Origin: Rotaria socialis
Lineage: Eukaryota > Rotifera > Eurotatoria > Philodinida > Philodinidae
Length of the DNA stretch: 64,000 bases
Assembly: GCA_905331475.1 (NCBI GenBank)
Contig: CAJNYU010001370.1
Span: forward strand, 1-64,000
Reading direction: 5' to 3'
The position numbers and the translations under genes are program-made. Shown here piece after piece: positions 35,103 through 50,883 of this stretch (position 1 is its first letter; every line of letters starts with the position of its first letter). The notes beneath the pieces were generated by a model. The model did not search any database, was not told the DNA's origin, and saw only the letters and a program-made list of their open reading frames with translations.

Positions 35103-35316
35103 AATCCACAGGGAGTCCCTTGGCAAATCTCCGGGGAGTTGCCTGGGGGAAAATGAATGAACTATTTAATTACTAATAAATTCTTCTTAATTTTTTAAAA
35201 TTTTAAAAAACGTAATCAATTCTCCCCAGAGAAATTTGCCGGGAGTTTCTTAAATAAAAAGTCTCCGGGGACTCACGGCAGGGACTCCCCGGGAATTCAT
35301 TGGGGGAGAGTGGATT
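35103..35316. repeat. GC-rich imperfect foldback repeat (GGGGAGT motifs)
   Basis: Local GC is far above the surroundings, in blocks CTCCGGGGAGT, GGGAGTCCC, GGCAAAT and CTCCCCGGGAATTC. The ends AATCCAC (35103) and GTGGATT (35316) are inverted. It sits 30 bases from the preceding MITE. It is probably a further non-autonomous element with a T-rich core; no target duplication was established. Confidence 0.45.
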
Positions 35317-35785
35317 CGGGCATGATTTTGTTATTTAGTGAAAGAACTGCAAAAATTACTATTCAATGCCCGTTATGAATGAATTACCGCATATTATCAG
35401 ATCCGACTGTCGGAATGATTCTTCTGGATGACTGAAAGACAACAATCAGTTGAGTGCTAATTCGAACACGAGCTATATAATGAGAGATTACCGTGAATCA
35501 TTTTGCTAATTAAGAACTAATAAGGTGTTCCCATTGCAATCAAATACTTGTCTATGCTGTTTATAATTTCCTATATTGTTTTGTGGAACTCACATATATT
35601 TCCGAAGAAAATAGTGAGTGTAAGTTGAATTTTTAGGTTTTTGCGGCTTCCCTGTACCCCACCCCACTCCCTCCCCATTACAGACATAAAATATAAAAAA
35701 ACTAACACTTAGACGCACTAATTAGAAGCGTTTTTGGTACAGGTCGATTGCCTATGTTCATCACTACTCGCATCAGTAATAAAAA

Positions 35786-35865
35786 CCCATGTAATAAAAG
35801 CCGCCTGAAAACCGCCTGTTAACCGCGGTTTACCGTAAGAAATGATTCGGTATTCGCAACATGGG
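35786..35865. repeat. Small inverted-repeat element with CCCATGT..ACATGGG ends
   Basis: 80 bases with the same terminal heptamer as the palindromic element at 12609-12979. The interior has CCGCCTGAAAACCGCCTGTT and CGCGGTTTACCG. Possibly a short relative or a chance match. Confidence 0.35.
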
Positions 35866-35987
35866 AATTTAGTTTCACTCATTAGAAATCAATATAATTA
35901 GGATTTAATCTCGAATTAATCATCAAAATCTGTCGTTTTTATTATTATAGCCTATAGTTACGACAGTATCATGTATTTTTATTATTA

Positions 35988-36050
35988 CAGACGTTAGCAA
36001 CGAGTGTATGCTACCGCTACAGAAGCTAGCAACTAGTTTATGCTACTATT
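35988..36050. repeat. Two-copy 32-base tandem repeat
   Basis: ACAGACGTTAGCAACGAGTG and ACAGAAGCTAGCAACTAGTT begin two adjacent units that both continue TATGCTAC. No function is evident. An undetermined base (N) follows at 36118. Confidence 0.5.
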
Positions 36051-36517
36051 ACACTCAAGGGGGAAACGGCGGATTGCGGATTTTCGGATTTTTTTTCGGA
36101 CTGTTCATGGATTGGCGNGTTAAAAAGGTTTTATTATCTTATTTTTGAACAAAATATGATGTGACTACACTGAAAAAATAAAACTTCTATTTGATCAGTA
36201 TCTAACTGACCGAAATATGTGAGTCCCACATTTTAGCCCCAACGGGACTGTGCTGAAAAGCTTTTATTAAATAATTCATCGGTTAAAGAGATTGTTTGCA
36301 TGTATACAGACCGTACTAAAATCTATAGCATGATCATTCATTCGCGTGTTCATTCAATATCAGACCATTTGAACAATTAACACTGCATATTGAATGAATA
36401 TTGATGTAAAAGTATCTGGAAGACATATATGATTCGTTTCATTCGGCAAGTTCGCTCTTCAGAATTTTTCAGAAAAACTTTGTCCAATTACAAGCATTAT
36501 TTTTCTGTTGGGTTGAA

Positions 36518-36674
36518 TCAAAATTTTCGTTCATCTTTCAATGTTTGAACTGTATTTTCAGCAAAGAAATTCGAAAAATATGTTTCATGTGAATCAATAT
36601 CTACATCAGAATTAATTCGTTTCAGATAGAATTCTGTATCAAAACGATGTTTGTAATTACTGGTGCGAAGTAAC
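36518..36674 (-). pseudogene. Orphan terminal-exon-like fragment
   Basis: After a TAG acceptor the minus strand encodes a 51-residue stretch to a stop at 36518, with GC-neutral, exon-like composition (SNYKHRFDTEFYLKRI, then DSHETYFSNFFAENTVQTLK). A nearby upstream stretch at 36786-36860 (HEADRRRDYHSNICDFKRSL) also looks coding, but every joining tried crosses a stop. I do not recognise the family. It is probably the remnant of a gene lost through rearrangement. Confidence 0.4.
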
Positions 36675-36859
36675 CTATGCATAAACATACATATCTATAG
36701 ATGTTTAATTTACATAGTTCATCTGTATTAAAAAGCACTGTAATATAAAAGATAAATAATCTACTCACACGATCTTAGTCTTCAGTTACAACGAACGCTT
36801 GAAATCACAGATATTGGAGTGATAGTCGCGACGACGATCTGCTTCATGTCTGTATATGA

Positions 36860-38368
36860 GAAAAGTTTGATTTAAAATGTTTATAAATTTCAGATGATTT
36901 CGATTTTTAAATTGCCAGAAAAGAAGTATTTTCTTGTCAATGTCTGATACTATGACTAATGGAAAATTTTCGTCTAATAAATTAATGAAAAAATAAGAAA
37001 AAATTGTTCTAGATTGTCTTACTATAAAATAGTTAATCATTTATATTGTGCTTTCGACTAGGGTAACGATAATTCGATATAGATGAAGATTTAAAAAAAC
37101 GTTACTCCTTTCTGATAATTTCCTAGCTGTATATATGCTATTTATAAAAAAAAGCTGATTATGATGGAGTTATATAAATTTCAATAATACAGAAGATCAA
37201 TTAGCTTTTTTATTTGCCAATTCTTTTTTATAATTATATGGATGTTAAAAATCATCTAACAAGACTAGCACGCATCAAGTTGAGATTTTGCTAATTTGTT
37301 TTCTCTAGAATCCCGTGAAATAAAATCATAGGAAATAGCGGAATTCTCAATCAGTTCATGAATAATTTCTTATCGAGAAATAGTACCAATTCAATACGGG
37401 TAAGCTGTGTTCAATAAGACTTAAATCTCCAAAGAAAGCATGCTTCTTGTAAAGTGACCCTTAATTGAAAATCTTTCTTCTATTATAACTAACGAAAAAT
37501 AAAATAAGAATAATTCAATCGAAAAAATGTGAAGCCACCTCCGAGTGTACTGATCAAATCACAATTTTCCTGTGATTTCGTCTGCCAGCGTACATATAAG
37601 AGTTTCTCGCGTATGTAGGACATACATCTATCTCTACACTTTTCTAAGTACAACAAAATGTATGACAACGGTATGTTTCAGTATTATTTTCGGAAAGCTA
37701 TCAATAAGTATCTATTGATTGATTTATCAAATTATCTGTCAAAAGAAGTCATGGGAAATTGACTAATCTATATCTGAAAAATAGTCATTATACTGATGAC
37801 CATTTAAAGTCATATTTAATAAGTCTTTTTCACGAAATCTACATCTGGGAAAAGAGATATTCCATGTGTTTTTATCAATATAGATGCCTGGATTGTATAA
37901 GAGAAATATCGCGAACATCAAATAGTTCAATTTCATCATGGACTTAACGTTATTGATTTTATTTTGCCAACAGACTAACGAGAAAAAATATATTACATAT
38001 TATGACAGATGATGTGTGTTTTTCGTCATTGCGATTCTCTTGAATGTTCTCTATAATTCGTTGATTACGTTAACCACCATGCCTTTATTTTAGATTTTCG
38101 GTCGTTATTTTTTTTTTAATTCTAAAGAGATATGAAAATCAAGTTGATCTTTCGAGCGACACGTGTTCACTTGGTGACTTGCGCGAAAAAAAGAAACACG
38201 CAAGATATAACGAATTGACAGTCTGCCATTTGTTATCGTTTTTTTCCACTGTTCATAGATTCTATATTCATTTCATTAGAGAATAAGTATAATAACACCT
38301 AATCAAAGTAAGTATTTTATCTTCTTTTTGTTTGCCTCTGTAAAGGAGATTTATCTCAGTGATCTCTT

Positions 38369-38403
<35 letters not shown>

Positions 38404-38412
38404 TTATTATCT
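36860..38412. other. Region upstream of the ELAV gene, no supported gene
   Basis: No other gene is visible. The last part should carry the ELAV promoter and 5'UTR, including a CT microsatellite at about 38372-38399 immediately before the start. Confidence 0.35.
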
Positions 38413-42326
<3,914 letters not shown>

Positions 42327-43490
42327 TCCATCCAAGTGGTTTTATTCTCTTTATTTGTGTGTGTATTTCTTCTTTCGTTGTTCAACAAAAAAAACAATCC
42401 GCAAAAATAATAACAGTTTTATGTTTATGTGTGTATACATGAAAGAAGAAGAGAGGAAAAAAAAGAAAAGAAGTATTATATCGTTTTCTTCCGTCATTAT
42501 TGTCAGCGGATACGTTGCTGTCTCCGTCAAATATTTTTGCCTCGCTGCATACAGCTGTTCCTTTTTTTGTTTCTTGCTGTGAAGAGAGGAAAGGGCAATT
42601 TTTCTTTGCCTTTCTTTGACATACGATTCAGCAGAAGGAACAACTTGTGAACAGACGAACGCAATTGATTGTTTTCCTCATTGTGCGATGTAACTCAAAT
42701 GATATTTGATGTGAGCGAAAGCTTCTTTAATATGACCTTGAACACTTTTTATACTGCACATTTGGCTGAATAGTTAACTTTGCTTTTTCCATTCGTTTTC
42801 CGGAGAAAATAATCTGCACCATCTGGCAGATCAGCAAAATGTCTGCCATCTGTATATCATTATTCCCTTGACGATTGGGAATTCTCTGGCTGCCATACGT
42901 TTCTACATCTGTACAGTTGTCGCTTTCTTCTTTATTTTTTGTTGGCTTCGTCTATATGCAGCAATGTTTCTTTGTTCTACCTATAAAGTTTGAGAAGAAA
43001 ATCAGCTGCAACAGCATATACATCCTTCTACTTGTTGTATCATTTTGATTATAAGTAACAGATTGTACTTGCTCCCAGAGAGAAAATAAGCAAGACATTT
43101 TATTCTATTATTTGTTGATGTTTTTTAATGTTCAGAGAATTACTAAACATCTGGAAATGTTTCCCTCTCTCATTCTCGTTTTTTTTTCCGGTCATTCCAT
43201 TTAGTATTGTAGATGAGAGGAATCAGGTAGGCATGTATTTTTTTTACTTCAAACATGAAATCTGAACAATGCGTATGCATATATGTTAGTTGTTTTACAC
43301 GAATTTTTGTGATAACATCGGGATCTCTTTCTTATGCATAAATGAAAGATTTTTTTTTTCGGCACTATAAGCATCATCAGTGGAAACAGCTTGTTCATAG
43401 TGACAGCTGTTGACGATGAAATATGAGAAAGAAAGATGCAGAAATCTTGGCAATTAATTTTTTTCCTCTTTACTTTCAGATCACCTACGT
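42327..43490. other. ELAV 3' region and region upstream of the MTG gene
   Basis: T-rich sequence with ATTTTT-type tracts suited to a 3'UTR of ELAV. An acceptor (TACTTTCAG at 43479) just before the MTG start suggests a 5'UTR intron. No other gene is seen. Confidence 0.4.
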
Positions 43491-45302
43491 ATGCCGACTG
43501 ATACAACAGAAAATTCAACTTCATCAATATCTATGACCACAGTTAACGATAGTAATAACAATGGGTCATCATTAATAACAACAACTGCGAATCATACACC
43601 ATCGCCTCCGCTATCGTCTTCTCTTCCGACACAAACATTAACAACTAATCGATCAATTTCCCCGACACAAATACCATCTAGACAATTAGATAAATTACGA
43701 TGTTTTCTTAGTACATTATATTATTTCGGTTCAGATATATCGAATGACATAGGTGAACATGTTCGAGCATTGATATTAGCTCTTGTTGTAAGTTTCCTGT
43801 CGGTTCTCTCTTAAGAATAAACAATTATGCAATTTGTTTTGTTTTAGAATAGCGCTTTATCGGTCGAAGAATTTCATGGTAAACTTCAAGCAACAACCAA
43901 TTTTCCATTACGACCATTTGCATTACCATTTTTAAAAGTACTTATTTAATAATAAATATAGATTTCTTACCTTTTCACTTCTTTTAGTCCACATTACCTC
44001 TTTTACAAACAGATCTTTTACAATTAGCACGTCAATCAAGACAATCAACAAGTCAATTTATTGCACAACATGAAGAGTTAATATTCTTATCACGTGATGC
44101 ACTTGAAAATGAGTCAAATCCAGCAAAAGAGCAATTAAATGAAAATGGCAAAAGAAAATTATCCAACGAGTAAATAGGATTTTTCTGTTGACGTTGATTT
44201 AGCTATTTATGAGCATTTCGATTTTTTTAGTTCAAATGAACTCGATGAACGTTCTTATGCAACTAAACGTCCATCAGTTAATCACCGTACAAATACAACA
44301 TCAATACGTGATAAAGAACGTGCATTTAGTTCGTGTAAATATAAAGTTCGAGTCTATTTTTAAAATTCACGTTTTTAATTTTCCTTAAAGATCTACGTGA
44401 ATATACAATGGAGTTAAAAGATACTGAAGACGATTGGAAACATGCAGAAAATGTTTGTAAAATTAATGTTTAGTTATTATTAAATAGAATTAAAATAATT
44501 TAGATGTTAAATTATATACTTGAAATGGTAACGAAAAGTAAAAGAGTTTTATTTATGTTACAACAAAAAGATATCCATCTGCGTCGTCTCATTGAAAGTA
44601 CTGATCTTGAATGGAGACGAAGACATGCCGAATTAGTAGCACAAACCGATGATCGTATTGCTGATGTACGTCGAAAAGCAGGTAAATGATTTCGTCTCAT
44701 CGATTTTCTTATTCACTTAAATTTTGCTTTTAGAAGAAACTGTGTTAGAAATCAAACGTCAATCAATAATCGATTTACAAAAAGCTATATCACAAACCGA
44801 ACAAAAGTCCAATGAAACTTTACTGCGAGAACGTGAACAATATCAAAGATTAAAAGCTCACAAATTCGAAGAAGCATATGCATTACTCAACCGACAAGAA
44901 GATGGGCCAGAAGTATGATTTCATTGAGTAAAACAAAAAAATGAAAGAGATTTGTTTTTTTTCTTCTTAAATTAAATTTAGCATTGTTGGAATTGTGGTC
45001 GCAAAGCAATTGAAGCATGCTCTGGTTGTAATATAGCACGCTACTGCGGACAATATTGTCAACATCGTGATTGGGATTTACATAAAAAGTTATGTGGACC
45101 TGATTTAAAACGAAGATTCAATGATAATTCGCGCTTATTTTGTCATTCTATACCGAAAACAATTTCTTTAAATCAACATAACGATGAATCAATAGCGAGA
45201 ACAACCGATAATGTATTGATACCACCGATGATACGTAATGATAATGAAAAATCAGAAAGTGAAAATGACCACGTCACTATAGTAAAAACTGAAAGTAGTT
45301 GA
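43491..45302 (+). CDS. RUNX1T1/MTG (Nervy) transcriptional co-repressor
   Basis: Eight exons (43491-43787, 43848-43937, 43988-44169, 44231-44334, 44391-44452, 44504-44681, 44734-44912, 44982-45302) give 470 residues. All four Nervy homology regions are present. NHR1/TAFH is about 65-170 ([36 protein letters not shown]). NHR2 is a short helical oligomerisation stretch ([20 protein letters not shown]). NHR3 is in [19 protein letters not shown]. The C-terminal MYND zinc finger has [20 protein letters not shown] and [13 protein letters not shown]. Animal members recruit NCoR/SIN3/HDAC complexes to DNA-bound factors. The protein is somewhat shorter than vertebrate MTG8 (about 575-600) because linkers are short. 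The start ATG lies just after a splice acceptor, so a further coding 5' exon may exist. Confidence 0.93.
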
Positions 45303-45974
45303 AAACTATCCGAGATATCATTCAATTGTCTTTTTTTGTAAATAAATAAATAAATATATAAATATATATTTGTTTTGTTGTATAATGTATTTGATTGCGT
45401 GTGTGTGTGCTTTTGTCAACGATAGAAATCAGTCAATATAATAATGAGTTGTATCATAGTAATGCTAGTTTTATGATCAGAATCAAGCAAATCTCGGTAA
45501 ATCAATGTTATCATCCCGAGAAGAAGAAATAGATAATATAAATGCTAGAAATCGTTTTTATTGATAACTATTACTTAGATATTTTTGAAAGAGAATTTTT
45601 GAAATCTAGATGACGCCATTCGTCAACTGCAATATCGTCAAGCCGATGGATGCGTTTTTATCTTTGATTTTATGATTTATTCTACGTAATAGAAGCATCG
45701 AAGCCAATTGTTCACCTATGCCAATAGAACTCTATTCAGTTGCTAACGTAATTTGATCCAATCAGAAACTTTGATATTTATCAACGGGCGTCAGTCAACC
45801 GAGCAACATTCATTCCCTTACTGCAAAAAAGAAAAAGAAATGTTGATTATTCCTTTCGGGCTGTCGATTTTGCTTCCAGCAAAAATGAGCATAACGTTAT
45901 TTATTTTTTGATATATTTAACTAGTATAAATTGACCTTGACCAGTTCATTTGTTGGCAAATATTCGAATTTAAA
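45303..45974. other. MTG-HDHD5 intergenic region
   Basis: Contains AATAAATAAATAAATA at about 45340, a likely polyadenylation region for the MTG gene, and a GT run near 45400. No gene. Confidence 0.4.
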
Positions 45975-47698
45975 ATGAATATTTCATTATGTAAATTTTT
46001 CATCAATCAACAAATAAATTTAATTCAAAATTTGAGACATTTATCATCTGCGATTAATAATCAACTGGCAGAGGTTTTATTTTAATCGAATAAAACAAAA
46101 ATTCAATGAACTGTTTTTTAGCCTCAATTTGGCCTGCTTTTTGATATTGATGGTGTATTGACACGTGGAAGAAAATTATTGCCATACACGCGTGATGCAT
46201 TTCGTAATTTAGTAAAGGCAAATGGTGAATTTCGTATTCCGACCTTGTTCGTAACTAATGCTGGCAATGAATTACGCTTGTCAAAAGCTGCTAAACTCAC
46301 TCAAATTCTAGGCATTTCGGTAAAGATTTCTTTTTCGTTCGGTGAAAATCGTCATTTATTTGTTCAGATATTACCTGAACAAGTCATTCTATCACATAGT
46401 CCATTGAAATTATTTTCTGAATTTCATACAAAACATTGTTTAATTAGTGGACAAGGGCCTATAGCTGAAATAGCAAAGAATTTAGGTTTCACAAAAGTAA
46501 CGACGATTGAACAGCTAAGTGATGCTTTCCCAAATTTAGATATGGTTGATCATAAAAAACGACGTGGATTTGTATGAGAACAAATTTTATCTCAATTTAG
46601 TTTTAGTTTTGAAAATTTTAGCATTCACCGTTTCGAGATTATTTTCTACCAATTGAAGCTGTCGTTCTATTCGGTGAACCTGTCAAATGGGAAGCATGCT
46701 TGCAATTAATAATTGATGTTTTAATGACAAATGGAAATCCTTCTTCGCCGATTGTTCGTGCGCCTGTTTCACATTTGCCTATTCTAGCTTCAAATGCTGA
46801 TCTATTGTGGATGGCCGAAGCAGCACTGCCAAGGTAATCGTTTTAGAATAATTGCAAATATCGATTTTTATTGAATTCTCTCATGAGAGAATAACAATCT
46901 TTATTGAAATTATGGCAGCTAAAATTTAAAATGATTGCAGTAGAGAGTTGTCTACCAGATCGATTTGAAAAAATTATGATTAATATGATTTAATTTTTAA
47001 ACAGATTCGGACATGGATCATTCTTGCATTGCTTGGAAAATTTATACGAAGTAAGAGTATTATTTATTTGTTTCATATCGATGAAATCGTTTATTTTTAA
47101 TTGAAGAAAATTTCTGGCCATCAATTACAATATACAACTATTGTTGGCAAACCAAGTGAAGTTACCTTCTATCATGCAGAATATCTTATATCTCGTCATG
47201 CACATGAACTTGGTCTTAAGCAGCCAATAAAACGCCTTTATGTGGTTGGAGTAAGTTTTTTAATTAGTTTTTTGTCTTTTTTCAAAAATCTCAATTTTTG
47301 TTTAGGACAATCCAGATACGGATGTTTATGGCGCTAATGTTTATAATCGATATTTACAAAGACGATCTTTGTCTCGCGTAAATCAAATTGTTTCACAAAC
47401 AACAATCGGTACTTTAACAAGCAGTGGGAAAAACATTTCTGGTAAAAATCTATGGAGTAGTTCAAATAGTGCTGAACCTGCAGCTGATAATATCGAACAG
47501 TATTATACAGCTGAAAGTTTAGAATCAATACTTGTTTGTACAGGTGTTTTTAATCGTGAGACATATGATGAAACATTAGGTAAAAATCATGGGCATCGTG
47601 ATATGTTTATTGATGCTGAACTTAGAAAGCCAAAACATACTTGTGAACATGTTTTAGATGCTGTAAAACTTATATTTGATATTGAACAATTCCGTTAG
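45975..47698 (+). CDS. HDHD5/CECR5 HAD-superfamily protein
   Basis: Seven exons (45975-46073, 46122-46319, 46368-46571, 46622-46833, 47005-47050, 47107-47250, 47306-47698) give 431 residues; human HDHD5 is 423. HAD motifs are intact: motif I LLFDIDGVLTRG near 38-49, motif II TLFVTNAGN, a lysine in VGKPS and motif IV VVGDNPDTDVYGAN. The N-terminus (MNISLCKFFINQQINLIQNL) is basic and hydroxylated, consistent with mitochondrial import. The enzyme belongs to the class IIA HAD phosphatase-like group; its substrate is not established. The second intron (46320-46367, 48 bp) is open and a multiple of three, so its retention would insert 16 residues without a stop. The conserved flow GIS-ILPEQV supports splicing. 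Confidence 0.93.
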
Positions 47699-48750
47699 TT
47701 AAAAGACAGAGAAGAATATTTACGTAAGACTTTTCTCTATCGGTGAAACGAATTCAGATCCGATTCTATAAAAATTTGTGTTATTTTTTGTATTTATTGT
47801 AAATAGGATATTTTTTATTTGTAATTTTTGTAATCTTTTTGTAAAAATGATTTATCATGAAATAATGTATTTCCAATTCTTTGAATAAACAAATCCGTGA
47901 TAAATAAATATACTTTAGACAGAAGTTTTTTCTTCTACCATTTCTTATAGTGTGCTACGATCGGATCGATATTTTGTGCTAAGCACCTATTGATGAATAG
48001 CTTGGGCTTAACTGCACGCTTGAAGGTGTGGGTGCGCGCGTCTAGGTATCGTTATTTTGCCATCCGCAGACGCCACATCCTCAATGGGGTGGACTTGGGG
48101 TATGTAAATGGAAGAATCACGACACCCACACTCTAATAAGGTCAACGAGTTTTCCTTCGATTCAAAACACGCTTTCATTTGATGGGACTGAAATCATTTC
48201 AGTAAAGTGATCAAATGATCAATACGAATTATTCTATGTTCTTCATTGTTAAAAGTCAAACAATGATAAATACTTCATCATTCAATTTCTTTTCCATGAA
48301 CGTCCTTGTTGAAATGAATTTGTATTCTATGACATGGCATGACATGATGCAATTGAATGATGTAACCGTAGTGCACCTTATTATTAAATAAACGGATAGA
48401 TTATCTAAATAGCTTTTTCTCTAAGCTGATGGCTAAACATCGAAATGTCTCTGAATAAGAAGATTGCTTGGCAATTGCAAAAAACATTATGAAAATATTT
48501 ATTCAACTGGCGAAGTGCTTAGATCTTAAAGACTTCAATTTCATGAAAATTACTGACAACATTTAACAGAGTTAATCTACAGGCCAACAACAGAAGTTTT
48601 AAAAAAGTTAAAATTAAGAGTGCATCAAAAGCTTATTTTTCATTAGATGCGATTGATGTCGTACTTTTCCGTGATATTTTTTTAACTAGAAGTTGAAAGT
48701 CATTTAGTTCTCATCCATCTGTCGTTTTTATTAATCGTAAAAGTTGGTCA
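47699..48750. other. HDHD5 3' region and intergenic stretch
   Basis: A T-rich 3'UTR with AATAAA-like signals near 47882 and 47903 follows the stop. An inverted pair AGGTGTGGGTG (48023) and CACCCACACT (48124-48134) forms a hairpin related to 6905-6964. No gene is seen before 48751. Confidence 0.45.
48023..48134. repeat. Inverted GGTGTGGGTG / CACCCACAC pair
   Basis: Short arms about 100 bases apart, the spacer including ATGGGGTGGACTTGGGGTAT. The arms are of the same TGTGGG-containing type as at 3184 and 6905. Confidence 0.45.
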
Positions 48751-49244
48751 ATGGCCATTCGATTAGCAGATTTACTGATTGTTGTCCTAGCCGCTATATA
48801 TTCTGCAAATACTTGTCCTCGATATGATGCAACTTCTTGGTGGAAAAGTCAGGTCATCCTTGTCTATCGATCGTTAGTTATGTCTACATGAACACGTGAT
48901 TCAATTTGATACAGCTCAAAAACATCGTGGTTATCCACACGATGAAAATCCATGGTCGATAGAGAACAATATGAATTTGGTACTATCGTCACTGATCACA
49001 TTACAAACTCATATGAAAGCGGAACATATTGTGAGCGCTCTTGTTCTTCGACATTACAGTGAATGGTGGTTAGGAGTAGCAAGCGATGAATGCCGCGATC
49101 ACTGTACTTATGCCGATCCCGTGAATTGTACTGTGAGTGGCAAGAAAAATAAAACATATGTCTACTAATAATTATTCTATGCATTTTTTTTAAATCCCCT
49201 ATACTGCTGTTTCGATTTTGCAGGTTTATGTTAAGATTGTGTAG
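48751..49244 (+). CDS. Small secreted protein of unknown family
   Basis: Proposed exons 48751-48847, 48915-49132 and 49224-49244 give 111 residues; reading through the last donor instead ends at 49168 (116 residues). Residues 1-20 are a signal peptide (ADLLIVVLAAIYSANTC). The mature part begins PRYDATSWW and contains a cysteine pattern DECRDHCTYADPVNC that suggests disulfides, plus HRGYPHDENPWSIENN. I do not recognise the family. The splice sites GTGAGTGG and the pyrimidine-rich TTTTGCAG support the third exon; the first donor is weaker (A-GTCAGG). The gene lies just upstream of a methyltransferase pseudogene. Confidence 0.55.
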
Positions 49245-49607
49245 TTGTTATTTAAAGACCAATGCAAATTTAGAAATCGATAAACGATATGGTTCTTTTT
49301 AAAGATAATATGAATAAAAATTTACCGAATTGTGTTCTGTTTTCTCTGTGCTCCATTTATCTATTTAAATTAGAGACTGATCGGATTTGGAACTATGAAT
49401 AACAGTACAACTCTACGGAAAAAAAACAGTTTGTTTTTGTAGAAATAAAAGTTTATTGTTAATCCCATGTTTCCTCGTTCTCATGAATTTGTAGGTGATA
49501 CATGCAATTTTTCATTACTTATTTCCTCTTTAGATGTCTCAGTATACAGTTTAACGGAAGGAAAATTTGATTTGTCCATCCTATTGATTCATTTTCTCAC
49601 TATTATT

Positions 49608-50883
49608 ATGTCGGAGGGATCTCCTTTAACAACATCATTCACATTCAATAAAACTTGTCCATCAATAAAATTTTCTGCTGTTCTAATTACATGCTTTTTA
49701 GGAGCGATACTAATGCTCATATACTTTCGCTCTCAACATTACGAAGTTACTATTCAAAACAAATCACTTCAAATATGGTTTGATGCAGAACAGAAAATTA
49801 AACAGCCACCCGTGTCAATCGAGATTATGGATTTTGCGGTCCTTGTCCTCCTGATAAACTCTCATCAAGTGCATGGCAATTAATTGATCTTGCTGCTCAT
49901 ATTTCGCCAGAACGGCCGTTTCTAATTAATATCGGTGCAACATCTACTGTGGGTGGTGGCCAATAGGATCCTAATCATTCTCGTCTTACTGCATTCAACA
50001 TATCTGTCAGTGCACTTCTAATCGATTCTAACACTGATCCGTCTGCTTTTCAATGCTGATCCTCATCGTAGTAATATTCAAATTATGCATGCTTTTATTT
50101 GGTCTGAATCTGTTGTACAAAATATCTTTGAAAGATATGCTTCAAAAAATTTTACAATTCTTAAGCTTTACTTTGATTCGTATGAATCTTCCGTACTTGA
50201 AAATATTCTTCGTGCTGGTTATCGACCAGCATTAACTCAAACTGAATTCAATCCTATTTTCCCACCACCTGTTATCTTTATATCAATCTACAATGCAAAA
50301 CAACGAAGAATGATTAGAAACCAGCATTATGGCCAGTGGCGGATCCACCAGTTAGGCTATCCGGCGGTCGCCACCCCCTTAAGAAATTTTTTTTCGATTT
50401 TTCTCAGTAGAAATGAAACAGATTAGAGTCTTAATGCCTCAAATAGACTTGAAAAACCGTTTTTTGGCCAGAAGCGGCACCCCCTTACAGATTTTCTGGA
50501 TCCGCCACTGATTATGGCCCAATGATAATCTGTTTTATGGATGCAGTTTATTGGCACTTTCAAAACTATTGAGATCATTCAATCATATTCTTCTTGAAGT
50601 TGATTTCCGGGATGCTATTTATATTCCAACATGAAATAGCACAACCGCACCGAATTCAAGTACCTACAAATGATCATGTTGCATATTAGTATGGTTTTCT
50701 TGAGCATTCGTGCCTGCCGTATTGTAGAGCAAATGGGAAATTGTACAACAATCGAATAGACAACGTCATTGAAACTACTTTGAACCAATCAAACTTTAAA
50801 ATATTTATGACGACTGTTATTGGTTCATTTGCTGCAGTATCAGTGAAAACTAATGACAAGCATACATATATTATTTCTTCATA
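49608..50883 (+). pseudogene. FkbM-like methyltransferase pseudogene with membrane anchor
   Basis: It starts MSEGSPLTTSFTFNK with a transmembrane helix (FSAVLITCFLGAILMLIYF), as in a type II membrane protein. Near 49830 the frame shifts and then reads CGPCPPDKLSSSAWQL and PERPFLINIGATS, the SAM-binding FxxxGA block, with an in-frame TAG soon after. Further frame changes lead to NIQIMHAFIWSESVVQNIF, DSYESSVLENILRAGYRP and TEFNPIFPPPVIF, which match the C-terminal order of FkbM-family proteins (DxDSFE..LL..GYRP..N...PPP). A 177 bp MITE interrupts the sequence at 50334-50510, after which NQHYG resumes as HYGPMIICFMDAVYWHF. It is dead by at least two frameshifts, one stop and the insertion. A substrate cannot be assigned. 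Confidence 0.65.
50334..50510. mobile_element. hAT-type MITE, 177 bp, with 8-bp target duplication ATTATGGC
   Basis: Ends CAGTGGCGGATCCACCAG and CTGGATCCGCCACTG are inverted repeats of about 14 bases. The flanks 50326-50333 and 50511-50518 are both ATTATGGC. It contains two CACCCCCTTA blocks and a poly-T tract but no coding capacity. Removing it restores the interrupted pseudogene sequence at HYG/P, so the insertion is direct evidence of transposition into that locus. Confidence 0.93.
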
